The notes below the pieces were generated by a model, which made no database searches, had not been told where the DNA came from, and was given only the letters and a program-made list of their open reading frames with translations. The translations under genes and the position numbers were made by a program. A stretch of 56,649 nucleotides of DNA from Branchiostoma floridae (Eukaryota; Chordata; Leptocardii; Amphioxiformes; Branchiostomatidae): the NCBI RefSeq assembly GCF_000003815.2, contig NC_049981.1, forward strand, positions 21,351,859 through 21,408,507, in the 5' to 3' direction. This document shows, one piece after another, positions 25,175 through 35,600 of this stretch. Position 1 is the stretch's first letter. Each line of letters starts with the position of its first letter.

Positions 25175-25560
25175 ACCCGCAAAATAGAATGAAACTATGA
25201 TCTAAGCTGATGGAATAAATCTGCAACTAGAACAGAATGAAGTTGCAACTGAGAGATAGAATTAAGCTGCAACCAAAAAAAAAAAGAAAAAAAGAATTGA
25301 GCTTCACCCAAAAAATAGACTAGAGCTGCAACCAAAGAATAGAATGAAGCTGCAACCCCAAAATCAGAATGAAGCTGCAACCAAAAATAGACTGAAGCTG
25401 CAAACTAACCATTCGTCAGCGGTTACATTACAGCTTCATTCTATTTTTGGTTGCAGCTTTACCTGAAAAGTTCGACCGTCTCTGCAACCAAAAATAGACA
25501 GAAGCTGCAAACTAACAACTAGAATAAAGCTGACACCAGAAATAACCTGAAGCTGCAACC
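25175..25560. repeat. Degenerate minisatellite, 'GAATGAAGCTGCAACC' unit
   Basis: About a dozen copies of GAATGAAGCTGCAACCAAAA-like units of 22-35 bp, one inverted near 25433, just downstream of the receptor's tail exon. A single further unit lies at 26167-26180. Confidence 0.75.
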
Positions 25561-25569
25561 AACACGTAC

Positions 25570-25683
25570 CATCCTCCTGTATCTGGACTTGCCCTTTAGT
25601 GACATCATGGGATGCCGGTAGCGCCTGCGCTGTGCCTTCTTCTGTTTCCACAGCTCCTGTTGTGCTTTGTACGTTCTTGAGAC
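25570..25683 (-). CDS. aGPCR exon: proximal cytoplasmic tail
   Basis: 114 nt, phase 0 at both ends, acceptor CCCATTTCCCCAG, donor GTACGT. Encodes VSRTYKAQQELWKQKKAQRR and a further Arg/Lys-rich stretch ending RYRRM. It continues directly after ...NEE of TM7. No stop codon, so at least one more exon follows. A possible terminal exon starting near 23273 (acceptor TTGTTTTTAG; reads KQRQDENLHLR then stop) keeps phase 0 but is unproven. Confidence 0.82.
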
Positions 25684-25689
25684 CTGGGG

Positions 25690-27930
25690 AAATGGGGGAG
25701 GGGGGCAAGAGTGTAAAACACTGGGGATATGGATGGCGTTTTATTGACACGACAAAACTTACAGCGAATTTAGTACGTGCATCTATGAACTACAAAATAA
25801 AATGTAAATAAACCTTAGAATTTGCTTACTTAACAACAGAGGCCAACATATGTGAATTTCTAAATTTAGATACACTCATAAAGTGGGCAAATTATGGGTT
25901 TCAGTTTTTGTTTCTAATTATCTAATATTCAAACATGTAAGGCGAAATTCAATCGTTAACAAATATTTCAAAGCAACAAAGCTTAACCGATTATTGTAGA
26001 AATGATTTTAAAAATTGAGTGAATTGGTTTGACAGATATAAGTCAACTTTGTATTCTGGAAAATTCGAGATAAAAAAAACTGCGCCAATCTTTAAGGCAG
26101 TAATTGTCAAAACGTGAAATAGAATAGATTCAGATAAGTTAAAAAAGATAAAAGTAAAAGAAGTAGAATCAAGCTGCAACCAAACTAATTAATACCATTA
26201 TGAATTTTTGGGTATTGGTCTGTATTATTTACACTTCGCAAAGATGGAAATATAATTATTTCAACTTGTGAATCCCTGTTACATTTTAGATTCTAATTTT
26301 GTTTTTCAATCGACATGACAGCTCGCTAGTGACTATATGGAAGTCGTGTCAGCTTCATAAGTATTCCGCCACACACTTGGTGTGAATCTGCCGACAGGGA
26401 TATGCGACAATTCCGATGATGCATCTCCCACTAGCGGAGTCGTCTTATCGCGACGGTAAGCGAAGCCGGCTGTTAGCTCTCCCAAGGGCCACTAATCAAG
26501 TGCTTTTCCCCGCTAAAGTGTCTCGAAAGCCTCGAGTCGACAGAACGAAACATGTCGTTTTTGGCGCCAAGATTCTTGCGCGCGTTGCGACCCGTCCTTA
26601 TTATTATATCCCTCCTCAGATCGCTGCGATAAAGCCGGCGGGCCGCGCACGTATCTCCGCGCTATCACGGCTTCAGCAAGGTCACCTTACTCTTTGGCTG
26701 GAGGGAATTTTCCTTCCAAAGTTGGCCGAAATTTTCACCTGACGGTGATTTGTCATCATCTCTCCGGCAGCGGAAAGAGCGGGGCCGCCGATCAATATGG
26801 CCGGATTTATTATTGTATCAAAATAATTCACGGGATGGAGATTGGATAGCGGCTCGCCGAGCGCAGATTAGAAAAGCCATCCAATAGAAGAGTGGGTAGA
26901 GAAAGACTGTCTGGGCAGCATCATATGTATCGGACTGTGGCGGGAGGACAGGTGGCGGCACAAATGAAGTGATAGTGACTCTAAATTAACGCCAAGGATG
27001 CCAAACATATGTTAAATTGAAGCTCGCCTAGAAAGCCTCGTGCCGTGACCTCCGGTCAGACCCTATTGGAAATATTCGATTAATGTTCAGAGGGAGAGTG
27101 ACCCAGGAGCGGACGGTATCGGATTGAAAGTAATTGAAAAAAGAAAAGTTTCGACCCTTTTCGGTATAGCGTCTTCACACCGTAGACGCTGCTACCAGAG
27201 GTTGTGGATACGTAAAACCGGGAGTCTCAAAAAGCGCCTGCTCGAATTTCCCAGCCCTAAACTGTTGTGTTGGCTTTGAAAGGCGCACAGAGGACGGAGC
27301 GCTCAGGAGTGTTATATTCTGAGGGAGCGTCCGCGCACCAGGGCGTGAGGCATGGAACCCTCGACCTGACATCTTTCGGATTATCATATTTAACCCGCGT
27401 ATTGGACGTGAGGAAAATCGATGGGAATATAGCTGACGGCTCCCTTCTGCTCATTCCCTAATCGATTTTTGATGTGTATGGCTTAATATAGTGTGAAATA
27501 CCGCGTGAACCCTGTGGCCCGGAGGTCGGGAAGTCAGCCTACCGCAATGTATACCAATGTGCCGCTATCCTTTACCGACACGCTTCAAACTACACAAACT
27601 AATACTCCACGGACAACTTTTTGCCATTTACCAAGGACAGAGAGCGAGAGAGTAATATCTTCGCCGACTGGATATCAAGCACAACGCGCCGCACTTGCCG
27701 ACCGGTTTCTGCTCGAAATGAGGTTGGTCATTCCAAGTGCACTCGGTAATTGCTACATACATCAATAATGAGCGAGCGGCGGCGAACCGCCTTCCCCCGC
27801 GCGCTTTAAGGGCCGATTTCAAAGGCCACTGCAAATTGAATCTGACTGAATTTCATTAAAGCAAGGGCAAGACAAGAAGGATAAAATATAGGGCAGTAAA
27901 ACAGGTCTGAGTAGGATTAGAGTACGATGG
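25690..27930. other. Receptor intron (TM7 to tail) with a GC-rich block at about 26400-27480
   Basis: The interior is repeat-free by eye and richer in GC than the rest of the intron, with many unrelated short open frames and no splice-supported exon. It contains GCCGGATTTATTATTGTATC-type homeobox-like motifs. Possible regulatory DNA. Confidence 0.35.
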
Positions 27931-27939
27931 TCTCCATAC

Positions 27940-27981
27940 CTCTTCATTTAGGACACAATAAAACATGGCGAAGAAACTTCC
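27940..27981 (-). CDS. aGPCR exon: TM7
   Basis: A 42-nt exon, phase 0 at both ends, acceptor TTCTCGTTGCAG, donor GTATGG. Encodes GSFFAMFYCVLNEE, the near-invariant adhesion GPCR TM7 end ('G-x-F-x-F-x-F-HC-x-L-N-x-E'). A small TM7 exon of this size starting with Gly is common in this receptor class. Confidence 0.92.
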
Positions 27982-27984
27982 CTG

Positions 27985-29110
27985 CAACGAGAAAGAGTAA
28001 CAAAGAGGTTAACAAGCATGGACCGCGGGAGTCCATTAATCTAGCTTAAAGTCAAAGCATCTGGCGCATCACCAGTCCAAACCTTCACTAGCTATCGTCA
28101 AAATGAATTGGATATGGTAGTCTGGCCGGCATGGTGGTGTCTCAATACACAAAGGCATTTATTGGAAAAGTCGTGGCTCAACAGACCAGATATAACGTTT
28201 TGATATACAGTTAAACCCGTACAAGTGACCACCTCGACATAAGGGCCACCTGGTCAATCTGACTACTTATTTGTGGCCCTTTTAGATATATTTCAAATTG
28301 ATACAAGCATCAAGAATTAAGTATCAAATCAGGGATCCTCTCTGTAATGACCACTTGTCCACATGGGCCAGTTTTCTTGGGCAGTTTTTACTGTGTATGA
28401 AGTACTACACATGCAACTATATCTTCCTTTATTTGATTTAATAGCTAGGCTAGAAACACGAGATCTCGTCAGTAATCATCAGATGGTAACGTGACGATAT
28501 CTGTGTCCTCAGTTGACACCATGGAACATATTGCTGCCTGTGTTACCAGAGTAGTTGAGTAATACATTTCTACATGTGCTCCATTCCCTACAGCATGTTG
28601 TGAACATGAGACCCTATAGATGTGAGGTGCTCTTGATAAATACAGAGCAGCATTTAACACAGTCATTCAATAGCAATTGCATACCAGGGCACGTACTACT
28701 ATAGGAGGCATATCCAGGGTTTTAGTTAATGCATGGGAGCTATTTGGAGTGTAATAGATTCATAACCGACTAAAGAGCTTCGAACTAAACATGAAAAGGT
28801 AGGCATATAGCCCTGATTGGCCAATATATCTCACCAAAGAGGTACGTTTTTGTCATTAAACCATGCATTTTACACTGTGCAAATAGGAAAACAATAATCA
28901 ATACAAGCTATAGTGTAGTGTTACAGTTTGGATTTTCTTTTCTTGTTATTGTTACATTTCAATTCAGAGCGTTTTCCTTCTTTATCTACTTTTCATTCTT
29001 TCTTGATTTTTTACTCCTTCTTTCCATCAATTTGTCTTTCTTCCTTGCTTTCTTTTTGTCGTTCTTGTCTTTGATCTGCCCTTTTCTCCATTATTTCTTT
29101 CTGGTATTTT
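27985..29110. other. Receptor intron, no gene seen
   Basis: Nothing recognisable except a diverged dispersed-repeat piece near 28210-28390 (GTGACCACCTCGACATAAGG; GTCCACATGGGCC). Confidence 0.4.
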
Positions 29111-29112
29111 AC

Positions 29113-29246
29113 CTGAAGTGTGCTGAAAATGGCGAAGAGGTATTGCAAGATGGCGCCCACCATTTTCAGAGACAGAAAACTGAAAACTGAATGTCCACGT
29201 GACCATGGCCAGTACTAGCTGCGTCCAACCCGCCTTGGCGTGGTTT
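29113..29246 (-). CDS. aGPCR exon: TM6, loop 3 and start of TM7, with a +1 frame break
   Basis: Acceptor TTGCCTTTGCAG, donor GTAAAA, 134 nt. The first half reads AKAGWTQLVLAMVTWTFSFQ (TM6, with its W-x-F) in the frame set by the preceding exon. The second half reads MVGAILQYLFAIFSTLQ (TM7 start, 'QYLFAxxxSLQ') in a frame shifted by one. Neighbouring phases (2 in, 0 out) need a length of 1 modulo 3, i.e. 133; 134 is one too many. The shift falls near a run of four A's between the two helices. It could be an assembly error, a polymorphism or a disabling mutation. Confidence 0.85.
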
Positions 29247-29549
29247 CTGCAAAGGCAAAGAGACAACACTAGAAGGGTAACATTTGCAAGCTAATAAATA
29301 ATGTTAACCTTCACATGGAAAAGCCTAACATATAACTGTTTTTTCTTACTTTGAAATTCATCCCCCAGGCTGCAAACAAGCCTTCAATCCATGATGCTCT
29401 TTGGACATAATTAAACCAGTCTACTACTACTACTACTTCGACTTTAACACATTTATTATTTATGATGACCAGGCCCTCTGGCTCTCTGATCGAGTCGACC
29501 ATGGTGTTAGGTACAGGGTCGACTCATCCTAAACCCATACCAGGGTAAG

Positions 29550-29585
29550 GATTGAGTTAAGATTAGGGTTAGAGTTAGAGCTAAG
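29550..29585. repeat. Short degenerate TTAGGG-like stretch
   Basis: GATTAGGGTTAGAGTTAGAG within the TM5-TM6 intron resembles the animal telomere repeat but is only a few units long. Confidence 0.4.
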
Positions 29586-30674
29586 CGTTTTCTTGACGAC
29601 GAAAAGTCTTGAAACAGTCCTTGACATTAAACCGAATTGCTCTGTTTGGCCAGAGGCCAAATTTTCCTGGTGCCGAAACCACGGGAATTCTTTATAAAGT
29701 TTCATTAAAACAAACTTGATATGTTAGTCTGACTGTACCGGCTTATTCCACCACTAGTGACTGGTTCCAAATCCAGTCGTGTTTGATCTAACGGTTCCTT
29801 TTTCAATCCCGACATGCCGCAGATGCCTGCTTACGGCTGTGTCAGCCGAGCTGTCGTTTGCCATCAGCTGGTGCGTATCAATGCTGTCACACGTCATCAG
29901 TCCTTAGCGTGTGGCTGTTATCAAATCTCGGCTCGCTCGTTAGCACTGTCTCCGTACGTAATGTGCGTTGGTGTACGCGACAGGGTGGGAAGGCTGGCTT
30001 GTGTATTGTTTGCTTTTATCAATAGTTAAGGCAAAGTCAAGTGTCAATAATACCTGGACATCTTTTAACTCTTGATAAAGTGTTATCTACATACCTACCA
30101 AAAATCACAAAGCACTGTCTGAGCACGTGCGTTTAGTTATATGCTGTTGACCTACATACAGACCCAAGTCAAGCAATCTCATACTCTTCTTGGCGAAGAG
30201 AATAATAACTTCCAGAAATTCTTTTAACTCTTGATCTGCAAGGATTCTCAGTTGCAATGTGTAGGCATTTAACGGTAGTTTATCTTTATCTGGTATTTTT
30301 AAAACACTACTTTAAGGATATCAAGTCAACGGACGGTGGTTTGAAATTCTAAAAGTATTCCAATTATTTTCAAAATTTTGCATGTTTAAAATGGCCGTGG
30401 TGCTGTTGAGTTTGTTTCCCCCAACACACCATCTTTCTTCCGGTACTATTTCACTTCAGGATAAATTCATTGCAGAACACATAGCTTCAACCTCCGTGCT
30501 CTTTAGTCATTCTAGTGAGCACTTCATCGTAGATTGCACTATGTATTTTAATGATAGAAATATCCTATCAATTTGAATATGAAGTAGATTCCTTCACTTT
30601 TAAGTAGCACTGAAAAATAGATATTCTTTATGCGTGGCATAAGTCGAATCCATACATACAATCCTACAGTTTCA

Positions 30675-31225
30675 TTATTACCAAAAAGCGATAAGAAGCC
30701 GAACATGTATGCAAGACAACATGTGTATGTTTTTCTTTGTTAATGATATGTGTGTTACACTTTGCTTGTTTGGGTGAAAATGCACAGTAAAGTCATGTAT
30801 GTAGCCTCGTAGTACCATTGTCTATATAGCTAGTCTAGTAGTAGTTGTTATTGGTCGTCATGCATTCTACCTTGTGCGACTGTTGAGCAATAAAGTCATT
30901 CATTTATCCATTCTGCCAAATCCTAAAGAAAAGTGAAAAAAACGAACCTGTATGCCAGAAAACATATGTCTGTTTGTCTTTGTTAATGATGTGACTTTGC
31001 TCGGTTGGACGAAAATGTACAATAAAGGTCCTCGTTCATTCATTCTGCCAACTAACCATCTCCCTTTCGAATGACGAAATAATGGCTGGTGGATGGTGCC
31101 GAATGAAGACAGAGCGATGTTCTGTATATAGCCTCGTAGCACCATTGTCTATATAGCTAGTATTTGTCACACATTCTACCTTGTGCAACTGTTGAGCAAT
31201 AAATTTCATTCTTTCATCCATTATG
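30675..31225 (+). mobile_element. Three successive ATTC-tailed retroelement 3' ends
   Basis: Copies end at about 30905, 31045 and 31222. The first two carry the AAAGCGATAAGAAGCCGAAC/AAAGAAAAGTGAAAAAAACG motif, ATGTGTGTTACACTTTGCTTG-like text and a CAATAAAG...CATTCATT tail. The first and third share CTCGTAGTACCATTGTCTAT. Tandem arrangement in the TM5-TM6 intron. Confidence 0.55.
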
Positions 31226-31234
31226 CCAACTAAG

Positions 31235-31474
31235 GCCCCCTTTCCACTAGACGGCGATCGCGCTGCGCTCTCACTAAGACCTAAATAGGATATGTCTGAC
31301 CTTCGCTTTCACACTGGGTATATAGTACAAAACGTGAACGTGTGACTGGGAAGACAACAAAACACACAAAGTGTGAAAAGATTCGTTTCTTTTCTAGAAA
31401 ATTCGTTATGCAATCTGTCAAATCTTAGGTCACAGAGGGAACGCGGCCAGAGCGCTGTCCTAGTGGAAAGGGGG
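31235..31474. mobile_element. MITE, 'CTAGACGGCGATCGCGCTGCG' family, intact
   Basis: GCCCCCTTTCCACTAGACGG at the left and CTGTCCTAGTGGAAAGGGGG at the right, 240 bp. Confidence 0.85.
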
Positions 31475-31684
31475 TATAACCGCCACCCTCTGAATGACGA
31501 TATTATGGATGCTGGTGGTGCCGAATGAAGACAGAGCGACGCCATGGCTGCGTACATGTGCGTACACCGAGCCGTGACATCAATACAAAAGACCCCCGCT
31601 CCTGTCTATTAAGCCCCACTACTGTTAACGCCAGTTTGACCCTTGTCAAGGTGGCTCCAGATCGATGGAAGAGGAGAGAGGCCG

Positions 31685-32510
31685 GGTAAGAAGGTGTCCG
31701 GTTCTGCGGTGTGGCTCGCAAAGTATCTACCATAAGCAGGTCTTGGTTGCCTACTTACAATATTATCAGGTCGAGTTCTTTGAGTTTCCATAGCCTTTGA
31801 TATTAATAGATTTAGGTATTCTTATGTTTTTTTGTGTCTGGTTCTGCGTTGAGGCTCTCGCAGTATCCGCCATAAGTAGGAGCGGCAGCTTTGGCTTTCC
31901 TACTTCATGATATTATCAGGCTGAGTTGTTTGGTGGATGCTGTAGTCTTTTGATATTAATAGATCTAGGTATTCTTTCTTATGGACTTTTGTGTCCGATT
32001 CTGCGGTATGGTTCTCACAGTATCTGCCATAAGCAGGTCTTGGCTGCCTACTTATAATAATATCAGTTCAAGTAGCCTATGATATTAATAGACTTGAGTA
32101 TTATTTTGGATTTTTGTGGAGAATAGGTATCGGAGTAAGCTCGCTAGTACAAGCCGAGAGAAGCCGGGTAAGAAGGTGTCCGGTTCTTCTTTGAAGCTCT
32201 CACAGTATCTGCTATAAGCATGTCTTGGCTGCCTACTTATAATTTTATCAGGTCGAGTTCTTTGAGGTTTCCATAGCCTTTGATATCAATAGAATTAGGT
32301 ATTCTTATCTTATGGGTTTTTGTGTCCGGTTTTGCGGTGTGGCTCTCACAGTATCTGCTATAAGTAGGAGCGGCAGCTTTGGCTTTCCTACTTCATAATA
32401 TTATCAGGCTGAGTTCTTTGAATTTCAGTAGCCTTTGATATTAATAGATTTAGGTTTTCTTATGGATTATTGTGGAGGTTAGTTATCGGAGTAAGCTTGG
32501 TAGTACAAGC
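31685..32510. repeat. Tandem array of about 135-185-bp units, five copies
   Basis: GTGTCCGGTTCTGCGGTGTG-like text recurs near 31696, 31831, 31991, 32178 and 32323. Each is followed by CAGTATCTGCCATAAGNAGG, TTGGCTGCCTACTTATAAT and CCTTTGATATTAATAGA. Copies are diverged. No coding meaning seen. Confidence 0.8.
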
Positions 32511-32711
32511 TATTCTACAGGCACTGGCTATTTGAACAAGGAGTGGAACTGGATTTTCTTTTTGTTTGTTTGTCACAGATCTGTATTTCGCTTTTTTATA
32601 CAGCAAGTCTCTGTCTGACACTTTAAACTGTGTTATTAGGAAAGTCGTCGCAGATGTGACTCGACACTATAGAATACTAGTATGTGTATGCGCAACACAG
32701 GGCAAACTCAC

Positions 32712-32797
32712 ATGACAACTTTATTTGCTTGTTGATCCTTGGAGTAGGAACTTTCCACTATGTCCTTCATAGCAAAAATCAGAACCAGAGTGGTGAT
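32712..32797 (-). CDS. aGPCR exon: end of TM5 and intracellular loop 3
   Basis: 86 nt, phase 0 in and 2 out, acceptor CTATTTTTCAG, donor GTGAGT (perfect consensus). Encodes ITTLVLIFAMKDIVESSY and SKDQQANKVV: hydrophobic helix end, then a charged cytoplasmic loop. Confidence 0.85.
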
Positions 32798-33135
32798 CTG
32801 AAAAATAGATATAATAACATATTACTGCATGTCTCCATATACTGCTTTAAATATCTTCAGTTATAGCTGAAGTTTGCAGGATTGTGTCAAATAAGAACAA
32901 AAGTTACGAAATTGATTTAGAATAAAGTATCTACTGCTAGAAGTGCCACAATTATAGCAAGTAAAAAGTGCTAATAAAATTGTGTAGCGATAGTCTACTG
33001 GCAATCTACCATCTACGTAGTGCGAGACATAGTATGTTCTTCAATACTCATGTATATATATATTCTCTTCAAGTGCAGTGGGTTAAATTGTTTCAATTTG
33101 AGGATGTGTTTATAAGCATAAACGCGGGTACGTAC

Positions 33136-33196
33136 TGTGAGGATACCGAACACAGGACCCAGTAACATCCACACATGGTTCGATGAAGGCCAGCAT
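33136..33196 (-). CDS. aGPCR exon: loop 2 Cys-Trp and TM5
   Basis: 61 nt, phase 2 in and 0 out, acceptor TTCCCTTAG, donor GTACGT. Encodes CWPSSNHVWMLLGPVFGILT. The Cys-Trp pair in extracellular loop 2 (the Cys pairs with TM3) and the TM5 Pro are conserved class B2 marks. Confidence 0.9.
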
Positions 33197-33869
33197 CTAA
33201 GGGAAAGTCATACATGAAACATACTGTTCAATACATACATAACGTTATATACACACATAGTCTTGCTCTTCAAATGTGTTGAAGCATACACAGAGTTCTG
33301 CTTCCAGTATACTTTATCTTGCATCATGTCAGTCAGTAGCCTGGGTGCCATTCGGAAAGTAGTTCACTCCGATCCGGTGTTTATTATAAACTATATAAAG
33401 TCGCATCTAGCTATGACATTTATTATACACAGTATATACGCTCGTATCGCTTCTCTGCTGTCCGAACTGCTATCCGAATGGTACCCAGGCTAGTCAGTCA
33501 GGGCTTTTACATTTAAATCAGTCTCAGACCCGATAAGTTTATTTAATGTAAGGTTGGGTCGTCCACTCTCCTTTTAGCTTCAGGAGTCTACCAGCTGGTT
33601 CACTGGTGAGTAACGTGACCAGGAACACTTAAGGGACGACGATAAACCTAACACAACTTCAGGCAACTTAAGACAAATCTCCAATCAATTATAACCGAGG
33701 CGTAACAACCTCCATAGCTTAAGTAGAATCTGTTTCCATAGTGTGCTTAACGAGCCGGAAGACATTGATTTACAATAGTAAAAAGGGCCGTAGTCAATAT
33801 TACAACATGGGCGAAATTGTTCAGTATCTAAAGACGGATTGGATATTGACATTTCTATCTTGTACATTG

Positions 33870-34030
33870 TTGAGGCTGTGGGTTCGAATCCGTTGATGTG
33901 ACACCGGTCTTTTGCCCTTGGGAAAGGCACTTTACACGATTTTCCTCACTTCACTCAGGTTAAAATGAGTACCTAGTTTCGGCTAGGGTCGTCCTTCGGA
34001 TAGGACTTCACATGGGTGTTCCGCGTTTGA
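33870..34030 (+). mobile_element. tRNA-derived SINE fragment
   Basis: B-box-like GTGGGTTCGAATCC followed by TTGCCCTTGGGAAAGGCACT, TTTCCTCACTTCACTCAGG and GGTCGTCCTTCGGATAGGAC. The same body is found reversed at 48646. Confidence 0.7.
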
Positions 34031-34256
34031 GGAAAGCTACAACCAAAGCACACAAAACTTGGATACTTTGGTAAAAGAAACCACTGCACTTATTGAAAGG
34101 AATAGGAGTCCCTTCTGGTGTGATGCAGCTAAACCGTACATTTCAGTAAAACCTGTTTTGTGACGGCATATTGCTGTTAACCGGGTATGCAAAACAAACA
34201 ATACAAAAATCCAAACAAAATTTATGAAGTTGGGACGACATTTTGATTTTACTTAC

Positions 34257-34326
34257 AAATTTCCATCGTCGTAGTAGCTGTCCTGGTTTATCCCCACAAA
34301 AGCTGCCACCACCATCCCTGGAACAA
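34257..34326 (-). CDS. aGPCR exon: TM4 and start of extracellular loop 2
   Basis: 70 nt, phase 1 in and 2 out, acceptor TTCCTCCCCAG, donor GTAAGT. Encodes VVPGMVVAAFVGINQDSYYD followed by DGN; the conserved Pro of TM4 and the Tyr-rich loop ending before Cys-Trp match the family. A 4.2-kb intron separates it from the TM3 exon. Confidence 0.9.
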
Positions 34327-34936
34327 CTGGGGAGGAAAAATCGAAGTTCAGAATTCTCGTCCCGTTTATTTTTTTATCATCACGGCATACACAAAGATAG
34401 GACGTGAAGAACTAGTATGAGGACGCATTTTCATCAAAACTATCCATTTTGTAGTAAATATACAGGCGCAAATGAATGCAGCTGAAAATTACACACATGT
34501 CATTAGTCCGGCCTCTCACTACGAGACCGAGAGGAACGTTAACAGATTGTTTCAAACAGTTGCCACGATTTTACCCGAGACGTTACCACTTAGGACATCA
34601 CCAAAAGATCACGTTTCTACTAAATCCACTCTCTATACAGAACGCAGGACAGTTCATGGACGGCTGCATTCAAAGAATAAGTCAAGCCCCACAATAATAA
34701 GCGTGGTACCGCTTAAAGTTGATTAGAATGGTGGCATGGACTCCATTACTTTGTTTTTTTATTTCACTGTAACTGCAATTAGCCTTTGGTCATGATTTTG
34801 CAAACGAATACCATATTATTGTTTAATGACCGTCTATTTGAACATGATGACCATAATGTTTACCCTTTTTTATTACTTCTGTAATATATAAGGGTGATGT
34901 GATTACGCCGGGATGAGATGCTCCAGTACTTGTTAT

Positions 34937-35164
34937 ACCCCCCTTTGCACTAGGACGGCGCTCTCGCCGCGCTCTCGCCGCGCTCTCTCTGCGACCTAAA
35001 ATTTGACATATCGCTCAACGAATTGTATAGAAAAGAATCGAATCTTTTTACTCTTTCTGTGTTTCGTTATTTTCTTAATCACGCTTTTACGTTTTGTATG
35101 ATATACCCGGTGGATGGGTCGCAGTGAGAGCGTAGCGCGATCGCCGTCCAGTGGGAAGGGGGCC
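34937..35164. mobile_element. MITE, 'CTAGACGGCGATCGCGCTGCG' family, inverse orientation
   Basis: ACCCCCCTTTGCACTAGGAC at the left and GATCGCCGTCCAGTGGGAAG at the right. CTCTCGCCGCG is doubled inside the left end. Confidence 0.8.
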
Positions 35165-35496
35165 TTAGTGACCCTGAACTACAGACAGAGGCTCCCCATG
35201 TCCTGTCCACGGTGCTGACAATGTGACAGTTCTGCATCACTCTTATTTTTAAACTCATCACTTTTTTAAAAATTTCTCATTGACAAATAAGACAGACGTA
35301 GTGGTGGCACACTCAAGTTATCAACTTATATTCACGCCACCACTAAACATATGTATGTATATATATAAGAACATAAACATAACTAAACTAAACGAAATAC
35401 GCTCTCTTGTTACTTATCATGCGTTCTTTGGACAGTTTGTGAAAACTATCGCATCCCATTTTTTGTTCTCGTATTTATGTTCATAACACCTATCAA

Positions 35497-35600
35497 ATCA
35501 TCATCATCATCATCATCGGTCGGCTGCAGCGCAGGCGACTGCAAGCTTCCTCCAGTTCCGTTTACCGGCAGTGAGATGGCGAAACTGCCTGGGGGTGGTC
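35497..35600. repeat. ATC microsatellite with adjoining GC-rich segment
   Basis: (ATC)6 followed by GGTCGGCTGCAGCGCAGGCG and CGACTGCAAGCTTCCTCC. Looks like a dispersed repeat end, but there is no second copy in the window. Confidence 0.4.

Noticed and set aside
29311-29502. Minus-strand segment reading ASWIEGLFAAWGMNFK with a good donor (GTAAGA) as a TM6 exon
   Set aside because: No adequate acceptor, and the exon at 29113-29246 supplies both TM6 and TM7 start in better agreement.
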